Assembly (NCBI GenBank): GCA_051878315.1
Contig: JBJEJW010000013.1
Location: forward strand, 18,890-82,889
Origin: W0P28-013 sp051878315
GTDB lineage: Bacteria; Bacteroidota; Bacteroidia; Bacteroidales; Paludibacteraceae
Reading direction: 5' to 3'
Length of the DNA: 64,000 nt
In this document: positions 18,710 through 25,483 of the stretch, in pieces
Layout of the letters: every line of letters starts with the position of its first letter
Numbering within the stretch: position 1 is the stretch's first letter
Made by a program: the position numbers and the translations under genes
The notes under the pieces: model-generated
The model's database searches: none
What the model was told of the DNA's origin: nothing
Seen by the model: only the letters and a program-made list of their open reading frames with translations

Positions 18710-19468
18710 ATGTACGAAAAACGACCGAAAGAACGGGATATGGTGTTCGGCATCCGCGCCGTGATGGAGGCAGTTGATGCCGGCAAAGAGTTGGAAAAAG
18801 TGTTCGTTCGCAAAGACCTTGACGGCGAATTGGCACGCGAACTCATCGACAAATTGCGCCGTCGCACCATTCCCGTGCAACGCGTTCCGCAGGAGCGTCT
18901 CAACCGGCTGACCCAAAAGAATCATCAAGGCGTAGTGGCCTTCATTGCGTCGATTGAATATCAGCACATCGAAGACCTTGTGCCGCTGCTCTACGAACAA
19001 GGCCGTACACCGCTGTTGGTACTGCTCGACGGCGTTACCGATGTGCGCAATCTCGGTGCCATAGCCCGTACCTGCGAATGTGCCGGCGTCGATGCGCTGA
19101 TAGTGCCTGCCGTCGGCGGAGCGGCCGTCAATGCCGATGCCATAAAGACCTCGGCCGGTGCACTGCACACTCTGCCCGTGTGTCGCGAACAAAGTTTGCA
19201 TAACTGCGTGTCGTATCTGCAAAAATGTGGCATACAGGTTGTGGCTGCCACCGAACACGCCACACACAGTTACACGCAAGCCGCACTGACCGTACCGACA
19301 GCCATCGTAATGGGTGCCGAGGACGTGGGCGTGTCGCCCGACATTCTGCGCATCTGCAACGATATGGTATCGATTCCCATCTGCGGCAAAATAGAGTCGC
19401 TCAACGTATCGGTAGCAGCGGGCATTGTTATTTACGAAGCCGTGCGACAACGCACCACCACCCTTTAA
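18710..19468 (+). CDS. rlmB: 23S rRNA (guanosine-2'-O-)-methyltransferase RlmB (SpoU/TrmH family)
   Basis: A 252-residue SPOUT methyltransferase that 2'-O-methylates a 23S rRNA guanosine (G2251 in E. coli). The N-terminal substrate-binding domain begins MVFGIRAVMEAVDAGKELEK; the knot domain carries DGVTDVRNLGAIARTCE (motif 1), IVMGAEDVGVSPDIL (motif 2) and IPICGKIESLNVSVAAGI (motif 3). I use ATG 18710 because the upstream frame overlaps the promoter. It is followed at 31 bases by an RluA-family pseudouridine synthase, so two rRNA-modification genes are probably co-transcribed. Confidence 0.93.
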   Translation: MYEKRPKERDMVFGIRAVMEAVDAGKELEKVFVRKDLDGELARELIDKLRRRTIPVQRVPQERLNRLTQKNHQGVVAFIASIEYQHIEDLVPLLYEQGRTPLLVLLDGVTDVRNLGAIARTCECAGVDALIVPAVGGAAVNADAIKTSAGALHTLPVCREQSLHNCVSYLQKCGIQVVAATEHATHSYTQAALTVPTAIVMGAEDVGVSPDILRICNDMVSIPICGKIESLNVSVAAGIVIYEAVRQRTTTL

Positions 19469-19499
19469 TCAGCCAACACCAAACAGACACCATAAAATT

Positions 19500-20210
19500 G
19501 TGGAAATACTCTACGAAGACAATCATATCATAGCCGTCAATAAGACGTGTTCAGAAATTGTGCAAGGCGACAAAACCGGCGACGAACCGCTGTGCGATAC
19601 CCTCAAAAAATATCTGAAGGAGACGTATGCCAAGTCGGGGAATGTGTTTTGCGGCGTTACACACCGCCTCGACCGTCCCGTGAGCGGCGTGGTGCTGTTT
19701 GCCAAAACCAGCAAAGCACTGACACGCCTGAACGACCTGTTCCAAAAACACAACGTCGAAAAAATCTATTGGGCAATAGTGAAAACGCCGCCTGCCGAAC
19801 CGGCCGGACAACTCGAACACTACATCGTGCGCAACGAGCAACAAAACAAATCGTATGCCTACGAAACACACAAAGCAAGTGCCAAATTGGCCAAACTGAC
19901 CTATAAGACCATTGCCAAATCGGAGCATTACACCCTATTGGAAATACGCCTCGAAACCGGCCGGCATCATCAAATCCGATGCCAGTTAGCAAAAATAGGC
20001 AGTCCCATCAAAGGCGATTTGAAATATGGTTTTCCACGGTCGAACCCCGACGGCGGTATTTCGTTGCACGCGCGGTCAATCAGTTTTGTACACCCCGTTT
20101 CGCGCAAACCAATCACTATTACGGCACCGGTACCGGCCGAGCGTTTGTGGCAGGAGATAACGCGCGACCTTCAAAGCGAGGCACCCGCATCGTCTGCCGA
20201 CGGCAAATAG
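19500..20210 (+). CDS. RluA-family RNA pseudouridine synthase
   Basis: A 236-residue enzyme that converts specific uridines in rRNA or tRNA to pseudouridine. The catalytic aspartate sits in THRLDRPVSGVVLFAK; the later motifs LLEIRLETGRHHQIRCQLA and ISLHARSISFVHP are standard for RluA-type enzymes. There is no S4 domain. I chose GTG 19500 (VEILYEDNHIIAVNK), where homology normally begins; an ATG at 19425 would add a non-conserved tail overlapping rlmB. The 3' end overlaps coaD on the other strand by 40 bases. The exact target base cannot be told from sequence alone. Confidence 0.9.
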   Translation: MEILYEDNHIIAVNKTCSEIVQGDKTGDEPLCDTLKKYLKETYAKSGNVFCGVTHRLDRPVSGVVLFAKTSKALTRLNDLFQKHNVEKIYWAIVKTPPAEPAGQLEHYIVRNEQQNKSYAYETHKASAKLAKLTYKTIAKSEHYTLLEIRLETGRHHQIRCQLAKIGSPIKGDLKYGFPRSNPDGGISLHARSISFVHPVSRKPITITAPVPAERLWQEITRDLQSEAPASSADGK

Positions 20211-20635
20211 TCGCTTACATCTTTGCCGAACGCTTGCAGTTCGCGCACCAACGACGACGAAATTTCCACTTTGTCGGCAGCCGCAAATAAAAATACCGTT
20301 TCGAGGCCGTCCAACATACGATTGACATCGGCCATTTGGCGTTCGTACTCGAAATCGGCCACATTACGCACTCCACGCAACACAAATCGTGCGCCAACCT
20401 CTTTGGCGAAATCCACAGTCAACGTATCGTACACCCGCACCGTCACACGCGGCTCGGCGGCATACAATGCTGCGATGGCGACGGCACGCTCGTCGGCATC
20501 GTCGTGCGGATTTTTGGCAGTATTGCGCCCGACACCTATAATAATATGGTCGAATAGGCGCAAGCCGCGCGCCACAATGTCCTGATGTCCGCGCGTAAAC
20601 GGATTAAACGTACCGGGGAATAATGCAGTTCTCAT
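20171..20635 (-). CDS. coaD: Phosphopantetheine adenylyltransferase
   Basis: A 154-residue nucleotidyltransferase that makes dephospho-CoA from 4'-phosphopantetheine and ATP. It shows the T/HxGH signature as FPGTFNPFTRGHQDIVARG, with the second strand FVLRGVRNVADFEYERQMA and the ISSSLVRELQAFG motif near the C-terminus. Length is normal for the family. It converges on the pseudouridine synthase with a 40-base tail overlap, so read-through of either transcript would be antisense to the other. Confidence 0.95.
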   Translation of the reverse strand: MRTALFPGTFNPFTRGHQDIVARGLRLFDHIIIGVGRNTAKNPHDDADERAVAIAALYAAEPRVTVRVYDTLTVDFAKEVGARFVLRGVRNVADFEYERQMADVNRMLDGLETVFLFAAADKVEISSSLVRELQAFGKDVSDYLPSADDAGASL

Positions 20636-20874
20636 AGTTTTTTACTCGCAAAAGACGTAGTTGTACTCACACGGATGTCGCCGGACGGTGCGCATCCGAT
20701 TCGACTGCAAAAATAGTAATTATTCGCCAAACAGGCGCACAAACACACGCTATTTGCAAAAATCGGGTGCACGCCGTCGTTCAGGTACGCCACCGAAACA
20801 AATATACAAACCACTGTAAATCAGCATATTAAATTACACCAAAAGAAATAGTGGCAAAAAACACTTGCCATTTT
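20636..20874. other. Non-coding stretch upstream of coaD and RNA A
   Basis: Short open frames occur on the minus strand here but have no signal peptide, family motif or codon pattern like their neighbours. It should hold the coaD promoter, though I see no good TAnnTTTG match for it. Confidence 0.45.
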
Positions 20875-20905
20875 TTTGCATAAGTAGAAAAAATGTGTAT
20901 CTTTG
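20875..20905 (+). promoter_or_regulatory. Strong promoter of structured RNA A
   Basis: TTTG (20875-20878) and TATCTTTG (20898-20905) are separated by 19 bases, a textbook Bacteroidota promoter. Since no protein gene begins within 440 bases, it most likely drives a non-coding RNA starting near 20912. Confidence 0.75.
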
Positions 20906-20911
20906 CCACAC

Positions 20912-21150
20912 GTTGCAGGCGTGCAACGACATGTTTTTTTAGCATTAACTATTATTTCGCGTTTACCGAAAACCGACCAAGTTTTTTTAGGAGATAGACG
21001 ACAAATAACAAGTAAGGCATTTCGCATGCGAGATGTTTTGGCTCTGCAATTTTAGAGTGCTTACACTATTTGTGTGAGTTTTTTAGCAGAGCGAAGGTCT
21101 CCTTGGTCGGTTGCCTTGGTACGCGATAAGAAACCCACATTTCTTTTTTG
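20912..21150 (+). ncRNA. Structured RNA A (unknown family, three-way junction)
   Basis: Downstream of a strong promoter, nested complementary segments suggest a rod that opens into a junction. CGCG (20958-20961) pairs with 21122-21125, TACC (20964-20967) with 21118-21121, CCGACCA (20973-20979) with 21104-21110, and AGGAGA (20989-20994) with 21098-21103. Inside lie a hairpin at 21018-21035 and an arm closed by GCTCTGC (21041-21047) with GCAGAGC (21086-21092), containing a terminal hairpin at 21060-21078. A separate 5' hairpin occupies 20911-20928. ATAACAA (21005) and GTTTTGGCTCT (21035) recur in RNA B at 36936-37199. A 6S-like regulator or a new family are both possible. The 3' end is approximate; a T-rich tract lies at 21139-21149. 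Confidence 0.6.
21060..21084 (+). terminator. Terminator-like hairpin inside RNA A
   Basis: CTTACAC and GTGTGAG pair around TATTT and are followed by six T residues, which alone would look like an intrinsic terminator. The outer arm GCTCTGC/GCAGAGC encloses it, so it may be a structural arm, a conditional terminator, or the real 3' end. Confidence 0.45.
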
Positions 21151-21243
21151 TGTGCCGTGCGAAATAGATAGTAATGCCCCAAAAAACATCTATTTGATGG
21201 CTGATATGCAAATTTAATGCACACATACCTGCAAAAAACCGAC

Positions 21244-21268
21244 ACCTGTGCCGTGTTTTGGCATAGGC
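21244..21268. promoter_or_regulatory. Operator-like inverted repeat, copy 1
   Basis: TGTGC-N9-GCATA within a 25-base element that matches the element at 25218-25242 at 21 positions. It ends six bases before a TAnnTTTG box, the same spacing as in copy 2. Likely binding site for the WYL regulator at 25484 (inference). Confidence 0.6.
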
Positions 21269-21274
21269 TGTTTC

Positions 21275-21282
21275 TAATTTTG
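21275..21282 (+). promoter_or_regulatory. -7 box of the BspA-like gene
   Basis: TAATTTTG fits TAnnTTTG and sits six bases after operator copy 1, giving a predicted leader of about 68 bases before ATG 21357. Confidence 0.6.
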
Positions 21283-21356
21283 CAAACGAAACACCCGCGC
21301 CGGCTGTGTGGTGCCAAAAAATCGAAATCAATACTAACAAATAAATTTTTACTACT

Positions 21357-22775
21357 ATGAAAACAAAAATTTTTACCATGTGTACCGCACTTATATTGGG
21401 TGCAAGTACACTCTTTGCCAGCGAAACTGCCGTGGATGGCATTTATTATGACTTTGACGACGCCACTCTCACTGCCCAAGTTACCTACCGCGGAAGTACT
21501 TACTACGAATACACCAACGAATATACGGGCGATGTGGTTATTCCCACTACCGTAACCTATGGTGGTAAAACTTACTCCGTAACGAGCATCGGATTTGGTG
21601 CGTTCGCCGAATGCACCGGTCTGACATCGCTCACCATTGGTAACTCTGTAGAAAGCATCGGCTGGAGTGCGTTCGAAGGTTGCAGCGGTCTGACATCGCT
21701 CACCATTGGTAACTCTGTAGAAAGCATCGGCTGGAGTGCGTTCGAAGGTTGAAGCGGTCTGACATCGCTCACCATTGGTAACTCTGTAGAAAGCATCGGA
21801 GAGGATGCGTTCGCCGAATGCACCGGCCTGACTTCGATAACAATTCCAAACTCCGTAGATAGCATCGGAGAGGATGCGTTCGCCGAATGCACCGGTCTGA
21901 CATCGGTAACCATTCCGAATTCCGTAACGAGCATCGGAGAGTATGCGTTCTACGGTTGCAGCGAACTTACGGCTATTAGCACACCAAATTCGGTAAAAAG
22001 CATCGAACAGAACACCTTTGCCGATTGTACCAAACTCAAAACGGTTGTCATCGGAAATGCGGTAACAAACATTGGCGACGGCGCCTTTTATGGCTGCGAC
22101 AGATTGCTCTATTTCACCTGCTATGCCGAAGAACCGCCATTCGTCGGAACCGATCCGTTCTCGACCTACAACGTCTATCTGAAAGTACCTTGCAGCGGTT
22201 TAGATGCGTACAAGATGTATGACGTATGGCGCAACTTCGACTACATTTCGTGCATCGGCAGCGAAGAGGTACAAGTAACCGAGTTCAACGTTACGCCATC
22301 GGTTAACGATGCGCAATTTACATGGCCGGCCGAACCCAATGCAGCCACCTACGAGTTGGTTATCAGCAAAGATGGCGTGGTGTTCTGCACGCTCACGTTC
22401 AATGCCAACGGCCAACTGATGGGCATAGCCTTTGCGCCAAGTGCAAACACTGCCGAAACAACGGCCACAAGCGGCTTCCAATTTACGGTTACGGGCTTAG
22501 ATGAAGCTTCGCACTACACCTATACTTTCGATGCCAAAGATGCCGATGGCGGCGTAATCCAACATTATGCCGGCGAGTTTAACACCGATGGTTATGTCGG
22601 CCTCGATCAAATAGAATTGGCAAACATTTACACGCAAGCCGGCCGCATCGTGTGCGAAGGCGAGTTCCGCATCTACGACCTGCTCGGCCGCGATGTAACA
22701 CGCCTAAATGGCTCACTGTATGGTGTTTATGTAGTTAAAAGCGGTAACGCTGCCGTTAAGGTTATTGTTAAATGA
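21357..22775 (+). pseudogene. BspA-like leucine-rich-repeat T9SS protein, interrupted by in-frame TGA
   Basis: One continuous 473-codon frame with a single internal stop, TGA at 21750-21752. The N-terminus is a signal peptide (MKTKIFTMCTALILGASTLF). LRR_5 (BspA) units of 23 residues follow, such as LTSLTIGNSVESIGWSAFEG, then a fibronectin-like region and a T9SS type A tail (FRIYDLLGRDVTR, GVYVVKSGNAAVKVIVK). The stop is a TGC-to-TGA change in a repeat otherwise identical to the preceding copy. Unless corrected, only a 131-residue fragment without sorting tail is made. A sequencing or assembly error in near-identical repeats is possible. Intact homologues act as surface adhesins. The promoter carries operator copy 1. 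Confidence 0.82.
21621..21965 (+). repeat. Tandem 69-base LRR repeats
   Basis: Units begin at 21621, 21690, 21759, 21828 and 21897. The first two are identical over 69 bases except for the C-to-A change that creates the stop at 21750; later units diverge. Identity at DNA level points to recent duplication and makes unequal recombination between copies easy. Confidence 0.85.
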
Positions 22776-22847
22776 TATAGACAAAACAACAAACAATCCA
22801 TAAGTAAACGAACCCTTAACCCGCTGATTATAAACAAAACAAAAAAA

Positions 22848-23483
22848 ATGAAACAATTGAACTTGTTGGCAGAATTTGATGCCTGCGAACTACAAAACGC
22901 CCCAAACGGCGATAACGGCACAATCGCCAACGACCACGAATATGTTGACCTTGGTTTGAGCGTAAAGTGGGCAACCTGCAATGTGGGTGCTACCAAACCC
23001 GAGGAGAAGGGCGACCTCTTCGCTTGGGGAGAAACAGCGCCAAAATCTTCGTACTCGAAGGATAATTATTCTTATTCTGCGAATTTGGATGTTTTGCCCT
23101 TGGATCAAGATGCCGCCCATGCCAACTGGGGCGGCAAGTGGCGTATGCCCACCGACGATGAATGGACGGAACTGCGCGAAAAATGTACATGGAAATGGCG
23201 CACTGTGAAAGGCATACACGGTTACATGGTGAAGAGCAAAATCAACGGCAATTCCATTTTTCTACCGGCGGCTGGCTATCACATCAAGATCATGTACCGC
23301 GAAGGCATCTATTGGAGGAATTCGTTCGACGCGGGCTACTACGGCTACTATTGGTCGAGTTCGCTCTGCACGGACCACGCGCACTATGCGTGGGGCGTGG
23401 ACGTCGAATCGAACTACGTGAGCAGGGACTACGAATACCGTTACAACGATAAATCCGTCCGCCCGGTAATAAAGATAGATTAG
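22848..23483 (+). CDS. Fib-succ-major paralogous domain protein, signal peptide lost
   Basis: This 211-residue protein is the first of three tandem paralogues. The domain starts EYVDLGLSVKWATCNVGATK, continues with FAWGETAPKSSYS, WRMPTDDEWTELREKCTW, NSIFLPAAGY and YYWSSSLCTD, and ends near SVRPVIK: the Fibrobacter succinogenes major paralogous domain. Unlike the next two genes it lacks a lipoprotein signal. Comparing starts, MKQLNLLAEFDACE keeps the ATGAAACA opening and the final alanine-cysteine-glutamate but misses the hydrophobic core, as if an in-frame deletion removed it. It may therefore stay in the cytoplasm or be decaying. The function of the domain is not established. Confidence 0.78.
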   Translation: MKQLNLLAEFDACELQNAPNGDNGTIANDHEYVDLGLSVKWATCNVGATKPEEKGDLFAWGETAPKSSYSKDNYSYSANLDVLPLDQDAAHANWGGKWRMPTDDEWTELREKCTWKWRTVKGIHGYMVKSKINGNSIFLPAAGYHIKIMYREGIYWRNSFDAGYYGYYWSSSLCTDHAHYAWGVDVESNYVSRDYEYRYNDKSVRPVIKID

Positions 23484-24366
23484 AACCGAGAACATAGATA
23501 ATTTGTTGTGTAACAATAAGCAAATCTCTAAAACTATTAAACCATTAAACCTTAAACTATTTAACTTTTTTATAAACTAAAAAAAACAAAAACGATGAAA
23601 CACTTGAAAACTTTTGCAGCCTTGTGCTGCGTGGCGGCCATGTTTGCCGCCTGCGAGAAAAACGATGTAGAACCTATAGTCGGCGACGCCAACGGCCACG
23701 ACTACATTGACCTCGGACTGAGCGTAAAGTGGGCTACCTGCAACATAGGCGCCACCACGCCCGAAGGCTACGGCCACTACTACGCTTGGGGCGAAACACA
23801 ACCCAAGGACAATTACTATTGGAACACATACAATTGGTGCGATGGAACTCAAACAACATTAACCAAATATTGTAGCGATGACTCGTATGGTAAGCTTGGT
23901 TTCACCGACAAAAAAATAGTGCTCGACCTTGCCGATGATGCGGCTAATGCCAACTGGGGCGGTGCTTGGCGTATGCCTACCGATGCTGAATGGCGTGAAC
24001 TGATAGACAACTGCACATGGACATGGACAACTCTGAATGGCATTAATGGATACGAAGTAAAAGGCACCAACGGGAACTCTATATTTCTCCCTGCAGCAGG
24101 TTTTTACGGTTACGAAACATTGGTTAATTCATGTTCCGGATGCTACTATTGGTCGAGTTCACTCAACACGGAATATCCAAGTCGCGCATGGTTAGGCTTT
24201 GACAATACCTATTTCTGCCGTTACTACGGCCTATCCGTACGAGCGGTAATGAAATAGAACCGAGAACACGGATGTAAGAGCATAGATTTCTGTTGTGTAA
24301 CAATAGACAAACCACCATAACTCTTAAACTATTAAACTTTATCTACAAACTAAAAAAAACAAAAAT
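23484..24366 (+). repeat. Repeated ~100-base intergenic leader between the paralogues
   Basis: The gaps at 23484-23594 and 24258-24366 share AGAACCGAGAACA, TTGTGTAACAATA and ACTAAAAAAAACAAAAA in the same order (the middle of this span is the gene at 23595-24257). Similar AACCGAGA and CTCTTAAAC motifs reappear after the gene ending at 39271, so this is a dispersed intergenic sequence, not only a local duplication. Confidence 0.6.
23595..24257 (+). CDS. Fib-succ-major paralogous domain lipoprotein
   Basis: A 220-residue lipoprotein, second of the tandem set. The signal MKHLKTFAALCCVAAMFAAC ends in a lipobox cysteine, then EKNDVEP. The domain runs DYIDLGLSVKWATCNIGATT, YYAWGETQPKDNYYWNTYN, WRMPTDAEWRELIDNCTW, NSIFLPAAGFYG, YYWSSSLNTE and SVRAVMK. 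Its first ~60 coding bases and the leader (AAACTAAAAAAAACAAAAA before the ATG) are nearly identical to the third copy, showing recent duplication. Proteins of this type are probably surface-exposed and have been suggested to bind ligands or be variable; nothing in the sequence proves a role. Confidence 0.85.
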   Translation: MKHLKTFAALCCVAAMFAACEKNDVEPIVGDANGHDYIDLGLSVKWATCNIGATTPEGYGHYYAWGETQPKDNYYWNTYNWCDGTQTTLTKYCSDDSYGKLGFTDKKIVLDLADDAANANWGGAWRMPTDAEWRELIDNCTWTWTTLNGINGYEVKGTNGNSIFLPAAGFYGYETLVNSCSGCYYWSSSLNTEYPSRAWLGFDNTYFCRYYGLSVRAVMK

Positions 24367-25098
24367 ATGAAACACTTGAAAACTTTTGCAGCCTTGTGCT
24401 GCGTGGCAGCTCTATTTGCCGCATGCGAGAAAAACGATGTAGGGTCTCCATCCGGCATTTCGAAAGGCCACAAATGGGTTGACCTCGGACTGCCCAGCGG
24501 CCTAAAATGGGCTACCTGCAACGTAGGCGCCTCCAAACCAACAGGCTATGGCAATTATTTCGCGTGGGGCGAAACCGAATCCAAACAGATTTACTCTTGG
24601 AAAACCTATAAATGGGCAACTACCACCTACGATGCCGCAAATAACGAATGGGATTTAGAAACAATCACCAAATACCAATATTATAATTATGAGTATGAGT
24701 ATAATCCTACTTATGATAACAAAACCGTACTTGACCCCGAAGACGATGCAGCCCGCGCTGCTTGGGAAGGTTCATGGCGCCTGCCTACCGTTGAAGAATG
24801 GGAAGAACTGCGCACCAACTGCACGTGGACTTGGACAACACGCAATAACGTAAACGGCTACGAAGTAAAAGGACCAAACGGCAACTCCATTTTCCTCCCT
24901 TCGGCCGGTTCGCACGAAAATGGTGATTTTTATGGCGCAAACGACTACGGCTGCTATTGGTCAAGTTCGCTCTACACATCATCATACTATTCGGAGTCAA
25001 CCTCGGCATATTGTATGGAATTCGAATCATACGGCGTGAACGAGGACGGCTACACCAGCCGTGATTTGGGATGCTCTGTCCGTCCGGTGTGTGATTAG
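24367..25098 (+). CDS. Fib-succ-major paralogous domain lipoprotein
   Basis: A 243-residue lipoprotein, third of the tandem set. Lipobox signal MKHLKTFAALCCVAALFAAC, then EKNDVGSPSG. The domain has WVDLGLPSGLKWATCNVGAS, YFAWGETESKQIYSWKTYK, WRLPTVEEWEELRTNCTW, NSIFLPSAGSHENGD, YWSSSLYTS and SVRPVCD. It is longer than its sisters through an insert around residues 85-125 (EWDLETITKYQYYNYEYEYN). The coding tail is followed by a repeat element with a probable terminator. Conserved ends with a divergent middle would fit a family diversifying by recombination; that is inference. Confidence 0.85.
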   Translation: MKHLKTFAALCCVAALFAACEKNDVGSPSGISKGHKWVDLGLPSGLKWATCNVGASKPTGYGNYFAWGETESKQIYSWKTYKWATTTYDAANNEWDLETITKYQYYNYEYEYNPTYDNKTVLDPEDDAARAAWEGSWRLPTVEEWEELRTNCTWTWTTRNNVNGYEVKGPNGNSIFLPSAGSHENGDFYGANDYGCYWSSSLYTSSYYSESTSAYCMEFESYGVNEDGYTSRDLGCSVRPVCD

Positions 25099-25129
25099 AA
25101 GCAAGAACAGAGATGTAAGAACATAGACA

Positions 25130-25193
25130 GTAGGGGCGTCGCTTGCGGCGTCCCTGCGTTTTTTCTCTATCGGACGCTCCGATACGTCCCTAC
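25130..25193 (+). repeat. Palindromic GTAGGG...CCCTAC element with terminator-like stem
   Basis: GTAGGGGCG at the left pairs with CGTCCCTAC at the right. Inside are a stem with TTGC-type loop followed by TTTTTT (25131-25165) and a second hairpin, ATCGGA-CGC-TCCGAT. It looks like a dispersed palindromic repeat of Bacteroidota that doubles as a terminator for the paralogue cluster. A related stem is at 39291-39322. Confidence 0.65.
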
Positions 25194-25217
25194 AAACTAT
25201 TTCAACATTTTTTCGCA

Positions 25218-25242
25218 GCCTATGCCATATTTTGGCATAGGC
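25218..25242. promoter_or_regulatory. Operator-like perfect inverted repeat, copy 2
   Basis: Ten-base arms, GCCTATGCCA and TGGCATAGGC, are separated by five bases; the core is TATGC-N9-GCATA. A TACCTTTG box (25249-25256) follows six bases later, as in copy 1. A repressor bound here would cover the -33 region. Confidence 0.7.
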
Positions 25243-25248
25243 AATAAC

Positions 25249-25256
25249 TACCTTTG
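25249..25256 (+). promoter_or_regulatory. -7 box upstream of the WYL regulator region
   Basis: TACCTTTG matches TAnnTTTG. It predicts a transcript from about 25263 that would cover the small frame at 25278 and the WYL gene. Confidence 0.6.
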
Positions 25257-25277
25257 TATCGCAAAACAAACAAAAAA

Positions 25278-25457
25278 ATGAACAAAAGCATTCTACAATC
25301 CGATTACAAAATTGTGTCCGCATACAATAGATTGCAATTATCGAACGCAAGCGTTCGCAAACAACATCCGACAACTAACAACAACTTTAGAGCAAATTAT
25401 CGCTTTGAGCCGAAATTATGCATAGACTATGCCAAAAAATTGCATATCTTTGCATGA
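25278..25457 (+). CDS. Possible 59-residue small protein (doubtful)
   Basis: The frame MNKSILQSDYKIVSAYNRLQ and onward begins 22 bases after a good -7 box, which is why I list it. Its last codons run through the operator and promoter of the WYL gene, and the composition is unremarkable, so it may be a fortuitous frame or a decayed remnant. No family recognised. Confidence 0.25.
   Translation: MNKSILQSDYKIVSAYNRLQLSNASVRKQHPTTNNNFRANYRFEPKLCIDYAKKLHIFA
25428..25452 (+). promoter_or_regulatory. Operator copy 3 overlapping the WYL gene promoter
   Basis: TATGC-N9-GCATA (25428-25446 including the flanking C) runs directly into TATCTTTG (25445-25452). The site is therefore positioned for repression of the WYL gene by its own product. 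ATG 25484 follows about 32 bases downstream. Confidence 0.65.
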
Positions 25458-25483
25458 CTTTTATCGAAGAATCGCACACAACT

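Noticed and set aside
18665..19450. Long minus-strand frame opposite rlmB
   Set aside because: The plus-strand frame has all SPOUT motifs; the opposite frame is rich in His/Tyr/Cys and resembles no protein.
21066..21479. Minus-strand frame of 137 codons across RNA A and the start of the BspA-like gene
   Set aside because: It overlaps a signal-peptide gene and a structured RNA, and has no export signal or known motif; cysteine and phenylalanine-rich composition looks random.
22104..22775. Separate gene starting at 22104
   Set aside because: It is in the same frame as the BspA-like gene from 21357 and lacks a signal peptide; it is the 3' part of the interrupted gene.
25317..25360. Palindrome CGAACGC-AA-GCGTTCG as another operator
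   Set aside because: It does not match TATGC-N9-GCATA, lies inside no promoter and occurs once, so I cannot assign a role.
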